A DNA stretch of 64,000 nt, taken from DASUPK01 sp963831605. Its GTDB lineage: Bacteria; Actinomycetota; Thermoleophilia; Solirubrobacterales; 70-9. A model generated the notes under the pieces. It was not told where the DNA came from and searched no databases. It worked only from the letters and a program-made list of their open reading frames with translations. Below are positions 17,639 through 25,864 of this stretch, one piece after another (the first letter of the stretch is position 1; each line of letters opens with the position of its first letter). Made by a program: the position numbers and the translations under genes. The stretch covers positions 24,391 through 88,390 of the forward strand of contig CAWHQR010000010.1 in the NCBI GenBank assembly GCA_963831605.1, read 5' to 3'.

Positions 17639-17667
17639 TTGACTTCGATCGCGGTCGAACTTGTACA
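17639..17667 (+). promoter_or_regulatory. Candidate sigma-70 promoter of the DHA2 exporter
   Basis: TTGACT at 17639-17644 and TGTACA at 17662-17667 with a 17-bp spacer. The -35 is good and the -10 is weak. It would give a leader of about 70 nt carrying the hairpin at 17686-17718. Confidence 0.4.
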
Positions 17668-17685
17668 AAGAACCGATGAGTTTCC

Positions 17686-17718
17686 GGGGGTCGCCCGGTC
17701 TGTTTGGAAACGACCCCC
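17686..17718 (+). promoter_or_regulatory. Leader hairpin upstream of the DHA2 exporter
   Basis: GGGGGTCG and CGACCCCC form a perfect 8-bp stem with a 17-nt loop. The stem ends about 9 nt before the GAGGAGG Shine-Dalgarno of the exporter (ATG 17743). It could be an operator palindrome or an mRNA structure limiting access to the ribosome site. Confidence 0.4.
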
Positions 17719-17742
17719 CATTGGCAGAGGAGGCCATTCCGG

Positions 17743-19263
17743 ATGACGCAGGCACAGGGTGGAACAGGCACGAAAACTGAACTGATGAGCGATCGCTCCC
17801 GATGGATCGCGCTGTACGTGCTCTGCGCGGGCATGCTGATGATCGTTCTCGACGTCACCGTCGTGAACGTCGCGCTGCCCTCCATCAAGGACGATCTCGG
17901 GTTCTCACAGGCCAGCCTGGCCTGGGTCGTGAACGGCTACCTGATCACGTTCGGCGGCCTGCTCCTCCTCGCCGGGCGCCTCGGCGACCTGCTCGGACGC
18001 CGGAGGATCTTCCTGATCGGGCTCGCGCTGTTCGTAGCGGCCTCCCTCCTCTGCGGTGCCTCCCAGAGCGAGGGGATGCTGATCGGCTCCCGCCTGCTGC
18101 AGGGCGTCGGCGGCGCGCTGACCTCCGCAGTGATCCTCGGGATGATCGTGACGATGTTCCCGGAGCAGGGGGACCAGGCGAAGGCGGTCGGCGTCTATGC
18201 ATTCGTCGCGTCAGCCGGCGGCGCGATCGGCCTGCTGCTCGGCGGCCTGGTCACTCAGGTCATCAGCTGGCACTGGATCTTCTTCATCAACGCCCCGATC
18301 GGCCTGGTGACGGCCATTCTGGCGAGGCGCCTGCTCGAAGACGATGAGGGTCTCGGCTTCAGCAAGGGCGCGGACCTGGTGGGCGCGTTCCTGATCACCA
18401 CCTCGCTGATGCTCGGCGTCTACACGATCGTCAAGCCGGCCGCCGAGCAGGGCTGGGGCGCCACCGAGACGCTCCTGTTCGGCGCCGGATCGCTCGCCCT
18501 TCTCGCGCTGTTCATCGCGCGCGAGGCGACCGCTACGACGCCGCTGATCCCGCTCCGGATCTTCCGCTCGCGGAACGTCACCGGTGCGAACCTCGTCCAG
18601 GTGCTGACCGTGGCGGGGATGTTCGGGATGTTCTTCATGGGCTCCCTCTACCTGCAGCTCGTGCAGGGGTACGACGCGCTCCAGATCGGCCTGGCCTTCC
18701 TGCCGGTGACCCTCATCATGGGGACGCTGACCGGCCGTTACTCCGAGCCCTTGATCACGCGGTTCGGCGCCCGTCGCCTGCTCTTCCCGGGCCTCACCCT
18801 GGTCGCCCTGGGGCTCATCTACTTCACCCAGGCTCCGGTCAAGGCCGACTACGTGACCAACGTGCTGCCAGTCCTCGTGCTGCTCGGCGCGGGCATCGGC
18901 ATCTCCTTCCCGGCGCTGATGACGATCGCGATGTCGGGAGCGACCCGCAGCGACGCGGGGCTCGCCTCCGGGCTGGTCAACACCTCCGCCCAGGTCGGCG
19001 GGGCGATCGGGCTCGCCGTGCTCGCGACACTCGCCACCTCACGGTCCAACGACCTCGAGGCAGCCGGTCACTCCACGGCTTCGGCGCTGACCAGCGGCTA
19101 CCACCTGGCGTTCTGGGTCGCTTCCGGGCTGGTCGTGGCCGCCATCGCGGTCGCCGCGACCGTCATCGAGCCCGAATCGAGGGCCGCCGAGCACTTCGCC
19201 GCCGACGAGGAGCCCGGCGAGCTGCCGCAACGCGACGACGCGGCGTACTCCGAGGCCGCCTAG
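17743..19263 (+). CDS. DHA2-family MFS multidrug exporter (EmrB/QacA type)
   Basis: A 506-aa transporter with about 14 membrane segments. Family motifs are present: MLMIVLDVTVVNVALPSI in helix 1 (motif D1), GRLGDLLGRRRIF in the 2-3 loop (motif A), and SRLLQGVGGALTSAVIL in helices 4-5 (motif B/C). DHA2 proteins expel drugs or lipids with proton antiport. ATG 17743 has AGAGGAGG about 10 nt upstream, one of the clearest ribosome sites here. The stop codon is immediately followed by the TTG of the DDN-type gene, so the two are coupled. The leader contains a candidate promoter and a stable hairpin, and a sigma factor gene precedes it. Substrate unknown. Confidence 0.92.
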   Translation: MTQAQGGTGTKTELMSDRSRWIALYVLCAGMLMIVLDVTVVNVALPSIKDDLGFSQASLAWVVNGYLITFGGLLLLAGRLGDLLGRRRIFLIGLALFVAASLLCGASQSEGMLIGSRLLQGVGGALTSAVILGMIVTMFPEQGDQAKAVGVYAFVASAGGAIGLLLGGLVTQVISWHWIFFINAPIGLVTAILARRLLEDDEGLGFSKGADLVGAFLITTSLMLGVYTIVKPAAEQGWGATETLLFGAGSLALLALFIAREATATTPLIPLRIFRSRNVTGANLVQVLTVAGMFGMFFMGSLYLQLVQGYDALQIGLAFLPVTLIMGTLTGRYSEPLITRFGARRLLFPGLTLVALGLIYFTQAPVKADYVTNVLPVLVLLGAGIGISFPALMTIAMSGATRSDAGLASGLVNTSAQVGGAIGLAVLATLATSRSNDLEAAGHSTASALTSGYHLAFWVASGLVVAAIAVAATVIEPESRAAEHFAADEEPGELPQRDDAAYSEAA

Positions 19264-19626
19264 TTGGACGAGGCGGTCCAGCGGGCGCTCGAGACCGACC
19301 GCACGGTCGACATCACCACAACCGGCCGCAACAGCGGGCAGCCCCGGCGGATCGAGATCTGGCGTTATCGCTACGACGGCAGGACGTTCCTCAGCGGTTC
19401 ACCGGGGACGCGGGACTGGTACGCGAACCTGCTCGCCGATCCCGAGTTCGTCTTCCACCTGAAGGGCAGCGCGCAGGCCGACCTGCCGGCCGTCGCCATC
19501 CCGATCACCGACGAGGCCGAGCGCCGCGAGGTGATCGCGGGGATCCTGGATGACCTCGGCCGCGGATCGGGCGATCTCGAGGAGTGGGTGGCTCGGAGCC
19601 CGCTCGCCGAGGTCAAGTTCCGCTGA
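19264..19626 (+). CDS. Deazaflavin (F420)-dependent nitroreductase-type protein (DDN family)
   Basis: A 120-aa protein of the split-barrel, PNPOx-like DDN family: VDITTTGRNSGQPRRIEIWRY is the N-terminal signature (T-x-G-R-x-S-G-x-P-R), followed by YDGRTFLSGSPGTRDWYANLLADP and FHLKG. Family members bind F420 and reduce quinones or nitro compounds; some bind other cofactors. The TTG start directly follows the TAG of the exporter with zero spacing, so translation probably re-initiates. The pairing of an exporter with a cofactor-dependent reductase suggests handling of a toxic compound or quinone. F420 use fits the LLM enzyme elsewhere in the window. Confidence 0.82.
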   Translation: MDEAVQRALETDRTVDITTTGRNSGQPRRIEIWRYRYDGRTFLSGSPGTRDWYANLLADPEFVFHLKGSAQADLPAVAIPITDEAERREVIAGILDDLGRGSGDLEEWVARSPLAEVKFR

Positions 19627-19640
19627 TCAGCGGGCTTCGT

Positions 19641-19646
19641 TACCGT
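19641..19646 (+). promoter_or_regulatory. -10 box of a probable leaderless promoter (small lipoprotein)
   Basis: TACCGT ends 7 nt before the GTG at 19654, with no Shine-Dalgarno between. Confidence 0.35.
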
Positions 19647-19653
19647 CCCCGCG

Positions 19654-19884
19654 GTGATCATGGAGTCCGAGGCGATCAGGCGGCGGCTGCTGCCTGTGGC
19701 GTTGGTGGCGGGAGCGCTCGGCGCCGTCGCGGTGTCGGGTTGCGGCGAGAAGTCCGAGCCAACCGTGCATCCGCCGACCACGGCGGCCACCACGACCACT
19801 CCTCCGGCCACCACCACGCCGGCGCCGTCGACCACGGCGAAGACGCCCACGCCGACGGCTCCCGTGCCGAAGACGACCCCGTAG
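19654..19884 (+). CDS. Small Thr/Pro-rich lipoprotein
   Basis: A 76-aa secreted lipoprotein. The N-terminus has arginines (IRRRLL), a hydrophobic stretch and a lipobox ending VAVSGCGEK, so the cysteine at about residue 30 would be lipidated. The rest is a low-complexity Thr/Pro/Ala linker with repeats such as TTTPPATTTP. It has no folded domain and could be a tether or a remnant. Start at GTG 19654 or ATG 19660. Its stop abuts the convergent kinase stop at 19885. Confidence 0.65.
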   Translation: MIMESEAIRRRLLPVALVAGALGAVAVSGCGEKSEPTVHPPTTAATTTTPPATTTPAPSTTAKTPTPTAPVPKTTP

Positions 19885-20952
19885 TCAGCGCGACTGGGCG
19901 CGGAAGAAGTCCGCGAGCTCACGCGCCTGCTGCGCGGGATCGCCGGCGGTCGGGACCGACGCGGCACGCGCGGGCCGCTGCTTCGCCTCGCCGGCGCCCT
20001 GGGTGCCGGAATCGCCCGAGTTCGTCGCGATCAGCACTCCGGCTGCGGCGATCCCGAGTGCCACCGCAACCGCCGCGACCCGCTTGGCGAAGGAACGGTG
20101 GCGCCGCGCGATCTCGGCGGGGGCGGGCCAGCTGCTGGTGACGGGACCCGTCTGAGGAAGGGCGCGGGTGGGCCGGGTCTGCGAGCGGATCCGGCGGACC
20201 GCTCCAGCGTCCCCATTCCCATTGATGGTGGCGAGCGCCTCACCGAGGGAGCGGGCGTCCGCGAAGCGGTCGGCTGGGTCCTCCCGCATGCAGCGCTCGA
20301 TGATTTCCCGGAGTTCGGGCGACCTCGATTGAGGGAGCAGCTCGTCCGCGACGACTCCGCAGGCGTAGACGTCGGCGGCCGGCGTGATCCTGCCGTCGGC
20401 GAGCTGCTCGGGCGCCATGTATCGCTCGGTCCCGATCACCTTGCCGGCCTGGGTGAGGCGCGTGGTCTCCTCGACCGCCCTGGCGATCCCGAAGTCGGTG
20501 ATCTTGAGGCAGCCGTCGGAGGTGCGGACGAGCAGGTTCTGGGGCTTGATGTCGCGGTGCACGAGCTTCTTCGCATGGGCATGGCCGAGCCCGTCGCAGA
20601 GCTGGCAGAGCAGCTGGATCGCCTCGTTCCCGGGGATCGAGCGCCGACGGCCATCGAGGCGGTCACCGAGCGTGCCGCCCTCGACCTGCTCCATGACGAT
20701 GTACGGCCTGTCCTCGTCCTCGCCCACGTCGAACACCTGGACGATGTTGGGATGGTCGAGTTTCGCGGCGAGGCGTGCCTCCCGTGAGAATCGTCGCCGC
20801 ACCTCGTCGTCGCCGGCGAAGTTGTCGGCGAGAAGCTTGATCGCCACGTCGCGGTCGAGCTTGGTGTCCCTGGCGCTGTAGACCGTTGCCATGCCGCCGT
20901 GGCCCAGGCGGTCCCTGAGCTCGTAGCGGCGCTCGCCGAGGTGCTTGTTCAC
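19885..20952 (-). CDS. PknB-type Ser/Thr protein kinase with shortened C-lobe
   Basis: A 355-aa Hanks-type kinase with one membrane segment near residues 285-305 and a short extracellular tail. Seen: glycine loop GHGGMATVY, lysine in VAIKLL, catalytic HRDIKPQN, DFG and the APE motif (MAPEQ). After DVYACGVVADELL the chain goes directly to SRSPELREIIERCMREDPADRF; the usual stretch holding the PF motif and helix G (roughly 30-40 residues) is missing. All catalytic residues remain, so it may be active with altered substrate docking, or regulatory. The GTG at 20952 overlaps the stop of the His-rich lipoprotein gene (GTGA). No PASTA domains are present. Confidence 0.9.
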   Translation of the reverse strand: MNKHLGERRYELRDRLGHGGMATVYSARDTKLDRDVAIKLLADNFAGDDEVRRRFSREARLAAKLDHPNIVQVFDVGEDEDRPYIVMEQVEGGTLGDRLDGRRRSIPGNEAIQLLCQLCDGLGHAHAKKLVHRDIKPQNLLVRTSDGCLKITDFGIARAVEETTRLTQAGKVIGTERYMAPEQLADGRITPAADVYACGVVADELLPQSRSPELREIIERCMREDPADRFADARSLGEALATINGNGDAGAVRRIRSQTRPTRALPQTGPVTSSWPAPAEIARRHRSFAKRVAAVAVALGIAAAGVLIATNSGDSGTQGAGEAKQRPARAASVPTAGDPAQQARELADFFRAQSR

Positions 20953-21425
20953 TCCGGCTCCCCGTTCAGCTTTGCCTGCCCGGGCGGACCAACGCCGCCG
21001 TGCTTCGAGTGTCCCGGCGGGACGAAGTGCTGGTCACCGTGATGCCCGTCGCCATGCTCATCCTTCGGCTTCTTCTTCGGCTCGGGCGGCGGTGGTGGTG
21101 GCGGCGGCGGCGGGCAGTTCACCTCGTCGACCAGACGGGCGGCGACGGCGGCGACGTCCGGGCGCATCGACTGTGGGATGTCCGCTCCCTCCACGGCTGC
21201 TCGCAGCTCGTCGGCGGCGTGCGCCGCGTGACAGGTGTCGCCCGAGTCGAGGTCGGATGCGACGCGGTCACTGAGCTTGGCGAGGTGGCCGGCGGTGGCG
21301 GGTGGGATGGGCGGGGGCTGGACGACCGTCTTCTCCCCTCCCCCCGAGCCGCACGCCGAGAGGCCAAGGGCCGCCAGGGCGAGCGCAGTCGCCAGCCCCG
21401 CGGCTCTCGAATTCCCCATGGACAT
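20949..21425 (-). CDS. His/Pro-rich lipoprotein of unknown function
   Basis: A 158-aa secreted lipoprotein. A lipobox ends LGLSACGSG near residue 25. The middle forms a small helical domain with two cysteines (DTCHAAHAADEL and VDEVNCPP), then a run of about ten prolines, a Lys-rich stretch and a His-rich end (HGDGHHGDQH, GHSKHGG) that could bind metal. ATG 21425 has AGGAGA 10 nt upstream. It is coupled to the kinase by a 4-bp overlap, so it may be a kinase partner or sensor. I do not recognise the family. Confidence 0.75.
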   Translation of the reverse strand: MSMGNSRAAGLATALALAALGLSACGSGGGEKTVVQPPPIPPATAGHLAKLSDRVASDLDSGDTCHAAHAADELRAAVEGADIPQSMRPDVAAVAARLVDEVNCPPPPPPPPPPEPKKKPKDEHGDGHHGDQHFVPPGHSKHGGVGPPGQAKLNGEPE

Positions 21426-21447
21426 CAATCGAAGATCTCCTGGTCCA

Positions 21448-21630
21448 TCAGCCATTACCCCTGTCTCGTTGCTCGAAACCGGCGCAGCTCATCACCGGCA
21501 GACGGGGATAGCGAGGGAAGTCAGGGTCGGTCTTGGAGCGCTCGCACAGCGAGAAGACCGAGCCGCGGGTGGTGCGGATCAGGCGTTGATGCCGGCAGCG
21601 GTCGCAGAGGCCGGCGGCCGGAGAGCTCAC
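21448..21630 (-). CDS. Small four-cysteine protein, probable zinc-binding, conserved style
   Basis: A 60-aa protein with CDRCRHQRLIRTTRGSVFSL followed by CERSKTD and MSCAGFE. It has four cysteines arranged C-x2-C ... C ... C, with the sequence FPRYPRLPV between the last two. It resembles small conserved actinobacterial hypothetical proteins that look like zinc ribbons. The GTG start at 21630 overlaps the stop of the coiled-coil gene (GTGA), and the lipoprotein gene follows 22 bp later, so it is the second of a four-gene set ending in a kinase. No function can be given. Confidence 0.65.
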   Translation of the reverse strand: MSSPAAGLCDRCRHQRLIRTTRGSVFSLCERSKTDPDFPRYPRLPVMSCAGFEQRDRGNG

Positions 21631-22013
21631 CGCTCCGCTTCTAGGTCTCCGGCGTCCGCGGCGGCTTCCTGGGCCTGCTCGACGGCCTTCTCCGCCTCCT
21701 CGGCAGCCTCCTCAGCATGGGCCGCAGCCTGCTCCGCGCCGAAGATCGCGCGCTTCAGTCCCTCCGCCACGAACTCGCCGCCCCGCTGGGCGCGCTCGAG
21801 GGGCTCGGTCAGCCTGACGACGCGGCCCAGCAGCTCGTTCATCCGCTCGGCCTGCTCGAGCGCCTCGTCGGCCTGTCGGCGCATCACTTCGAGCTGCTCG
21901 CGCGAGACCTCCATCAGGTCGTTGGCCTCCCGGATGCTGCGCTCCATCGTTCGCGGCAACTCGATCGCTGCCCGCGCCATCGAGATCGGCCAGTTGATCA
22001 GCTCGCGTACCAC
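21627..22013 (-). CDS. Coiled-coil protein of unknown function
   Basis: A 128-aa helical protein. The start (RELINWPISMARAAIELP) is mildly amphipathic. From about residue 30 it is nearly all coiled coil, ending in an Ala/Glu-rich segment (AAHAEEAAEEAEKAVEQAQE). I chose GTG 22013 because upstream codons are antisense to the ABC exporter. There is no clear Shine-Dalgarno. It is first in a set with the Cys protein, lipoprotein and kinase, and divergent from the ABC exporter 69 bp away. It could be a membrane-associated scaffold; no family recognised. Confidence 0.65.
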   Translation of the reverse strand: MVRELINWPISMARAAIELPRTMERSIREANDLMEVSREQLEVMRRQADEALEQAERMNELLGRVVRLTEPLERAQRGGEFVAEGLKRAIFGAEQAAAHAEEAAEEAEKAVEQAQEAAADAGDLEAER

Positions 22014-22070
22014 GGATTCAGGGTAGTGAAGCTGTCCGGAGACGCTGCAAGAGCTCTCTACTTCACTTTG

Positions 22071-22076
22071 TATAGT
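22071..22076 (+). promoter_or_regulatory. -10 box of a probable leaderless promoter (ABC exporter)
   Basis: TATAGT ends 6 nt before the GTG at 22083. This is the best -10 match of the leaderless set in this window, and no Shine-Dalgarno lies between it and the start. Confidence 0.5.
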
Positions 22077-22082
22077 CGGGGT

Positions 22083-23852
22083 GTGCCGACCTTCCGTCGC
22101 TTGCTTGGTTTTCTGCGTCCGTATCGCCGTCAGCTGATCGGATCGCTGGCGCTCGCCTGGCTGGCGATGGGCATGACCGTGCTGATCCCACTGCTCATCG
22201 GCGGGGCCGTGAACGCGATCGAGGATGAGCGCCGCAGCGACATCGCGCCCCTGGTCCTGGCCCTCCTGGGTGCGGGTGTGCTCAGGCTCCTGCTGACTCT
22301 CGGGCGACGGCTGATCGCAGGCAAGGTCTCTCTGGCGGTCGAGTTCGACCTGCGACAGGTCTTCTACGAGCATCTGCAGAAGCTCGAGCTCGGATTCTTC
22401 GACACCCAGCAGACCGGCCAGCTGATGTCACGAGCGACGGTCGACCTGCAGTCGATCCGGTTCTTCCTGGGCTACGGGCTGATCTGGGTGAGCCAGAGCG
22501 CGCTCACGATCCTGTTCGCGGCCGTCGCCATGTTCATCCTCGATCCCGTCCTCGCCCTGCTCGCGCTCGCGCCGGTCCCGTTCCTGGTCGCGACCGCGAC
22601 CCGCTACAGCCGGCGCAACCGCCCGGCTGAGCAGGAAGTCCAGCAGCGCATCGGCGAGGTGACGGCGAGCGCCGAGGAAAGCATCTCCGGGATCCGGATC
22701 GTCAAGGCGTTCGCACGGGAGCGACACGTGCTCGGCCGGTTCACCCATTCCGTCAACCGCGTCTTCGAGCAGAGCATGGTGTCGACGAGGCTGCAGGCCT
22801 TCTACACGCCGCTGATGGGCTTCATGCCGAGCATCGGACTGGCCGCCGTGCTGCTGGTCGGCGGGCTGCAGGTGATTCACGGCACGACGAGCGTCGGGCA
22901 CCTGACCGCCTTCTACGCCTACGTCGTGCTGCTCTCAGGCCCCGTGCGCTGGCTCGGCATGTCGCTGAGCATGGCCCAGCGCGCCGTGGCTTCCGGCAAC
23001 CGGATGTTCGAGATCCTCGACCGGCAGCCGTCAATGGAGAGCGCCCCTGATGCGCCGCCGCTGCCCGAGGGGCGCGGCCAGGTCTCGCTTCAGCGGGTCA
23101 CGCTGCGCTATGACGGCGCCGAGCCCGCGCTGACGGGCATCGACCTCGAGGTCGAGCCGGGCCGGACCGTGGCGCTGGTCGGGCCGACGGCCGCCGGCAA
23201 GACGAGCCTGGTCGGCCTGCTCGCCCGCCTCTACGACCCGAGCGAGGGACGCGTGGTCATCGACGGAACCGACATCAAGGACGTTGACCTGGCATCGCTG
23301 CGCCGTGAGATCGCCTTCGTCGCCGATGACAGCTTCCTGTTCTCGGACACGGTCTCGGGCAACATCGCCTACGCCCGCCCCGGCGCCACCGAGGAGCAGA
23401 TCGAAGAGGCGGCGAAGCGCGCTCAGGCGCACGACTTCATCACGCAGCTGCCCGACTCCTACGACACGGTGATCGGCGAACGCGGCCTGACGCTCTCCGG
23501 TGGGCAGCGTCAGCGGATCGCGATCGCCAGGGCGCTGGTGGCAGAGCCGCGGATCCTGATCCTCGACGACGCGACCTCCTCGGTGGACGCCCGCACGGAG
23601 GCACAGATCAAGGAGGGGCTGCGCGAGGCGATGAAGGGACGGACCACCTTCATCGTGGCGCACCGGCTCTCCACCATCTCGCTGGCCGACGAGATCGTGG
23701 TGCTCGATCGTGGCCGGATCGTCGATCGCGGCACACACGAGGAACTGCTCGAGCGCTGCCCTCTGTACGAGGAGATCGCGGAGAAGGGGCTCGAGGACTC
23801 CGTCTACCTGCAGCGGGATCTCGAGGAGCGCGAGGAGCTGGCGAAGCTATGA
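22083..23852 (+). CDS. ABC exporter half-transporter A (degenerate ATP site)
   Basis: A 589-aa half-transporter: six membrane helices in residues about 20-310, then an ATPase domain. Walker A is GPTAAGKTS near residue 365, the signature LSGGQRQRIAIARAL near 470, and Walker B ILILDDATSSVD near 490. The catalytic glutamate after Walker B is an aspartate (LDD), as in the inactive site of heterodimeric exporters such as TM287/288 (family knowledge). Its stop overlaps the start of the second half-transporter by 4 bp (ATGA), so both are made together. Likely substrates are drugs, lipids or peptides. GTG 22083 is preceded by TATAGT, so the mRNA is probably leaderless. Confidence 0.93.
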   Translation: MPTFRRLLGFLRPYRRQLIGSLALAWLAMGMTVLIPLLIGGAVNAIEDERRSDIAPLVLALLGAGVLRLLLTLGRRLIAGKVSLAVEFDLRQVFYEHLQKLELGFFDTQQTGQLMSRATVDLQSIRFFLGYGLIWVSQSALTILFAAVAMFILDPVLALLALAPVPFLVATATRYSRRNRPAEQEVQQRIGEVTASAEESISGIRIVKAFARERHVLGRFTHSVNRVFEQSMVSTRLQAFYTPLMGFMPSIGLAAVLLVGGLQVIHGTTSVGHLTAFYAYVVLLSGPVRWLGMSLSMAQRAVASGNRMFEILDRQPSMESAPDAPPLPEGRGQVSLQRVTLRYDGAEPALTGIDLEVEPGRTVALVGPTAAGKTSLVGLLARLYDPSEGRVVIDGTDIKDVDLASLRREIAFVADDSFLFSDTVSGNIAYARPGATEEQIEEAAKRAQAHDFITQLPDSYDTVIGERGLTLSGGQRQRIAIARALVAEPRILILDDATSSVDARTEAQIKEGLREAMKGRTTFIVAHRLSTISLADEIVVLDRGRIVDRGTHEELLERCPLYEEIAEKGLEDSVYLQRDLEEREELAKL

Positions 23853-25747
23853 ATGACTCGGACGGCGCCCAGAACTTCTTCGCCCTCTTCCGCTCGCTCT
23901 GGGCCCTGATCCGCGGCGACGATGGCCGCTGGCGCAAGGTGCGCTGGCTGCTGTCGCTGCTCCGGCCCTACCGGAGGCAGGTGCTGATGATGTTCGGTGC
24001 GCTGATCCTTGCCACCGGGGCGACGCTCGCACCGCCGTATCTGGTCGGACAGGCCGTACACGTCTCCCTGAACGGGGACACGAACGCCCTCGTGCTGATC
24101 GTCGTGGCCTTCATGGCAGCGGCCCTGGTCGGCTGGGGGACCAGCTACCTGCAGACCTATCTGGTCGGTTGGGTCGGCGAGCGGGCGCTCCAGGACCTGC
24201 GCATTCGGATTTTCACCCACCTGCAGCAGATGTCGATCGGTTTCTTCACGCGAAACCGACCCGGCGTGCTGATCTCGCGGATCACCAACGACGTCGACGC
24301 GCTGGACCAGCTGATCAGCACCGGCGTGGTCACGCTCTTCTCGAGCACGCTGACACTGGTCGGCGTAGTCGTGATCATGCTGGTCGCGGACGTCCAGCTG
24401 GCGCTGGTGGTCTTCCTGACGCTTCCCCTGCTGTTCATCGCCAGCCTCGTCTTCCGGATCGTCGCGGCGAGCGCGTACCGGATCACACGTGAACGCATCG
24501 CCGAGGTGACGGCCTATCTGCAGGAGACCCTGAGCGGGGTCCGGGTCGTGCGGAGCTTCGCCCAGGAGCAGCGCCACATCGAGCGCATGGCAGAGCTCAA
24601 CGAGCTCAACCGCCGGGCGAACCTGAAGACCGTCTACCTGAACGCGTCGTACTTCCCGGCCGTAGAGCTGCTCTCGGCGATCGGCACGGCGGTGATCCTG
24701 CTCTACGGCGGCTATCAGGCACTCGACCCCGGGCTGACCCAGGCCGAGATTCACGCCCAAATCGGGATCGTGGTGGCGTTCGTCGGCTACCTCAACACGT
24801 TCTTCGATCCGATCCAGCAGCTCTCCAACCTCTACACGACCTACCAGCAGGGCATGGCGGCGCTGGACAAGATCTTCGACCTGCTCGACACCGAACCGGA
24901 CATGGCCGACAAGCCGGATGCCCTCGATCCCGGGACGCTCCGCGGGGAGATCGAGATGGACCACGTCTGGTTCTCATACGGGCTGGACCGGACCGCGGGG
25001 TTGAAGCGATCGAGCGGGAAGATCGAGACGGGTCCTGATGAGGAGGAGGACGACACGGCTTGGGCGCTCGAGGACGTGTCAATCCACGTGCCCGCCGGAC
25101 AGACCCTGGCGCTCGTCGGCGAGACGGGCGCGGGCAAGTCGACCTTCGCGAAGCTGGTCTCTCGCTTCTACGACCCGCAGAGGGGCCGGGTGCTGGTGGA
25201 CGGCAACGACCTGCGCGACCTGAGTTCGACCTGCCTGCGGAGCCAGCTCGGCATCGTGCCGCAGGAGGGTTTCCTGTTCTCCGGGACCGTGCGCGAGAAC
25301 ATCGCGTTCGGGCGACCGGATGCGTCGGACGACGAGATCGAGGCGGCGGCCGACGCGATCGGCGCGGGCGACTTCATCCGCAGAATGGGGGAAGGCTTCG
25401 ACACCGAGGTCGGGGAACGTGGCGTCTCGCTGTCGGCCGGGCAGCGCCAGCTGATCGCCTTCGCGCGAGCGCTGCTGGCCGAACCGCGCATCCTGATCCT
25501 CGACGAGGCGACCTCCAACGTCGACGTGCGGACCGAGCGGACGATCGAACTGGGGCTTGAGCGGCTGCTCAAGGGACGCACGGCGATCGTCATCGCGCAC
25601 CGCCTCTCGACGATCCGCGGAGCCGACCGGATCGCGGTGCTCGAGAACGGTCGGATCAGAGAAAGCGGCTCGCACGACGAGCTGATCGCGGCCGGCGGCC
25701 GATACGCCGAGCTGTACGGGACCTGGGCGGATTTGGCCGCCGCGTAG
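23849..25747 (+). CDS. ABC exporter half-transporter B (canonical ATP site)
   Basis: A 632-aa partner of the preceding gene. It has a longer N-terminus (about 30 residues before helix 1), six membrane helices and an ATPase domain. Walker A is GETGAGKST near residue 425, Walker B ILILDEATSNVD keeps the catalytic glutamate, and the switch histidine is in IVIAHRLSTI. Its signature LSAGQRQLIAFARAL has Ala in place of the second Gly, a common change on one side of asymmetric exporters. There is a charged insert near residues 385-405 (KIETGPDEEEDD) just before the ATPase core. With gene A it should form one heterodimer in the cytoplasmic membrane. Confidence 0.93.
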   Translation: MNDSDGAQNFFALFRSLWALIRGDDGRWRKVRWLLSLLRPYRRQVLMMFGALILATGATLAPPYLVGQAVHVSLNGDTNALVLIVVAFMAAALVGWGTSYLQTYLVGWVGERALQDLRIRIFTHLQQMSIGFFTRNRPGVLISRITNDVDALDQLISTGVVTLFSSTLTLVGVVVIMLVADVQLALVVFLTLPLLFIASLVFRIVAASAYRITRERIAEVTAYLQETLSGVRVVRSFAQEQRHIERMAELNELNRRANLKTVYLNASYFPAVELLSAIGTAVILLYGGYQALDPGLTQAEIHAQIGIVVAFVGYLNTFFDPIQQLSNLYTTYQQGMAALDKIFDLLDTEPDMADKPDALDPGTLRGEIEMDHVWFSYGLDRTAGLKRSSGKIETGPDEEEDDTAWALEDVSIHVPAGQTLALVGETGAGKSTFAKLVSRFYDPQRGRVLVDGNDLRDLSSTCLRSQLGIVPQEGFLFSGTVRENIAFGRPDASDDEIEAAADAIGAGDFIRRMGEGFDTEVGERGVSLSAGQRQLIAFARALLAEPRILILDEATSNVDVRTERTIELGLERLLKGRTAIVIAHRLSTIRGADRIAVLENGRIRESGSHDELIAAGGRYAELYGTWADLAAA

Positions 25748-25760
25748 CGGCCACCAGGCC

Positions 25761-25775
25761 GCTCCACTTCGGAGC
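25761..25775. terminator. Hairpin after the ABC exporter operon
   Basis: GCTCC-ACTTC-GGAGC, a 5-bp stem 13 bp after the stop at 25747. Weak alone, but followed by a second hairpin at 25807-25824. Confidence 0.45.
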
Positions 25776-25806
25776 GCAGGGCGAAGCCCGGAGCGACTTA
25801 TGTGGG

Positions 25807-25824
25807 GCGGCCGCTTGTGGCCGC
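25807..25824. terminator. Second hairpin between convergent genes
   Basis: GCGGCC-GCTTGT-GGCCGC, a 6-bp GC stem with a 6-nt loop in the 117-bp gap between the ABC exporter and the convergent lipoprotein gene. It could serve both strands. Confidence 0.5.
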
Positions 25825-25864
25825 GATCTGATGGCGAAGCCGTCCCGTGAGGAACGCTTCGTAG

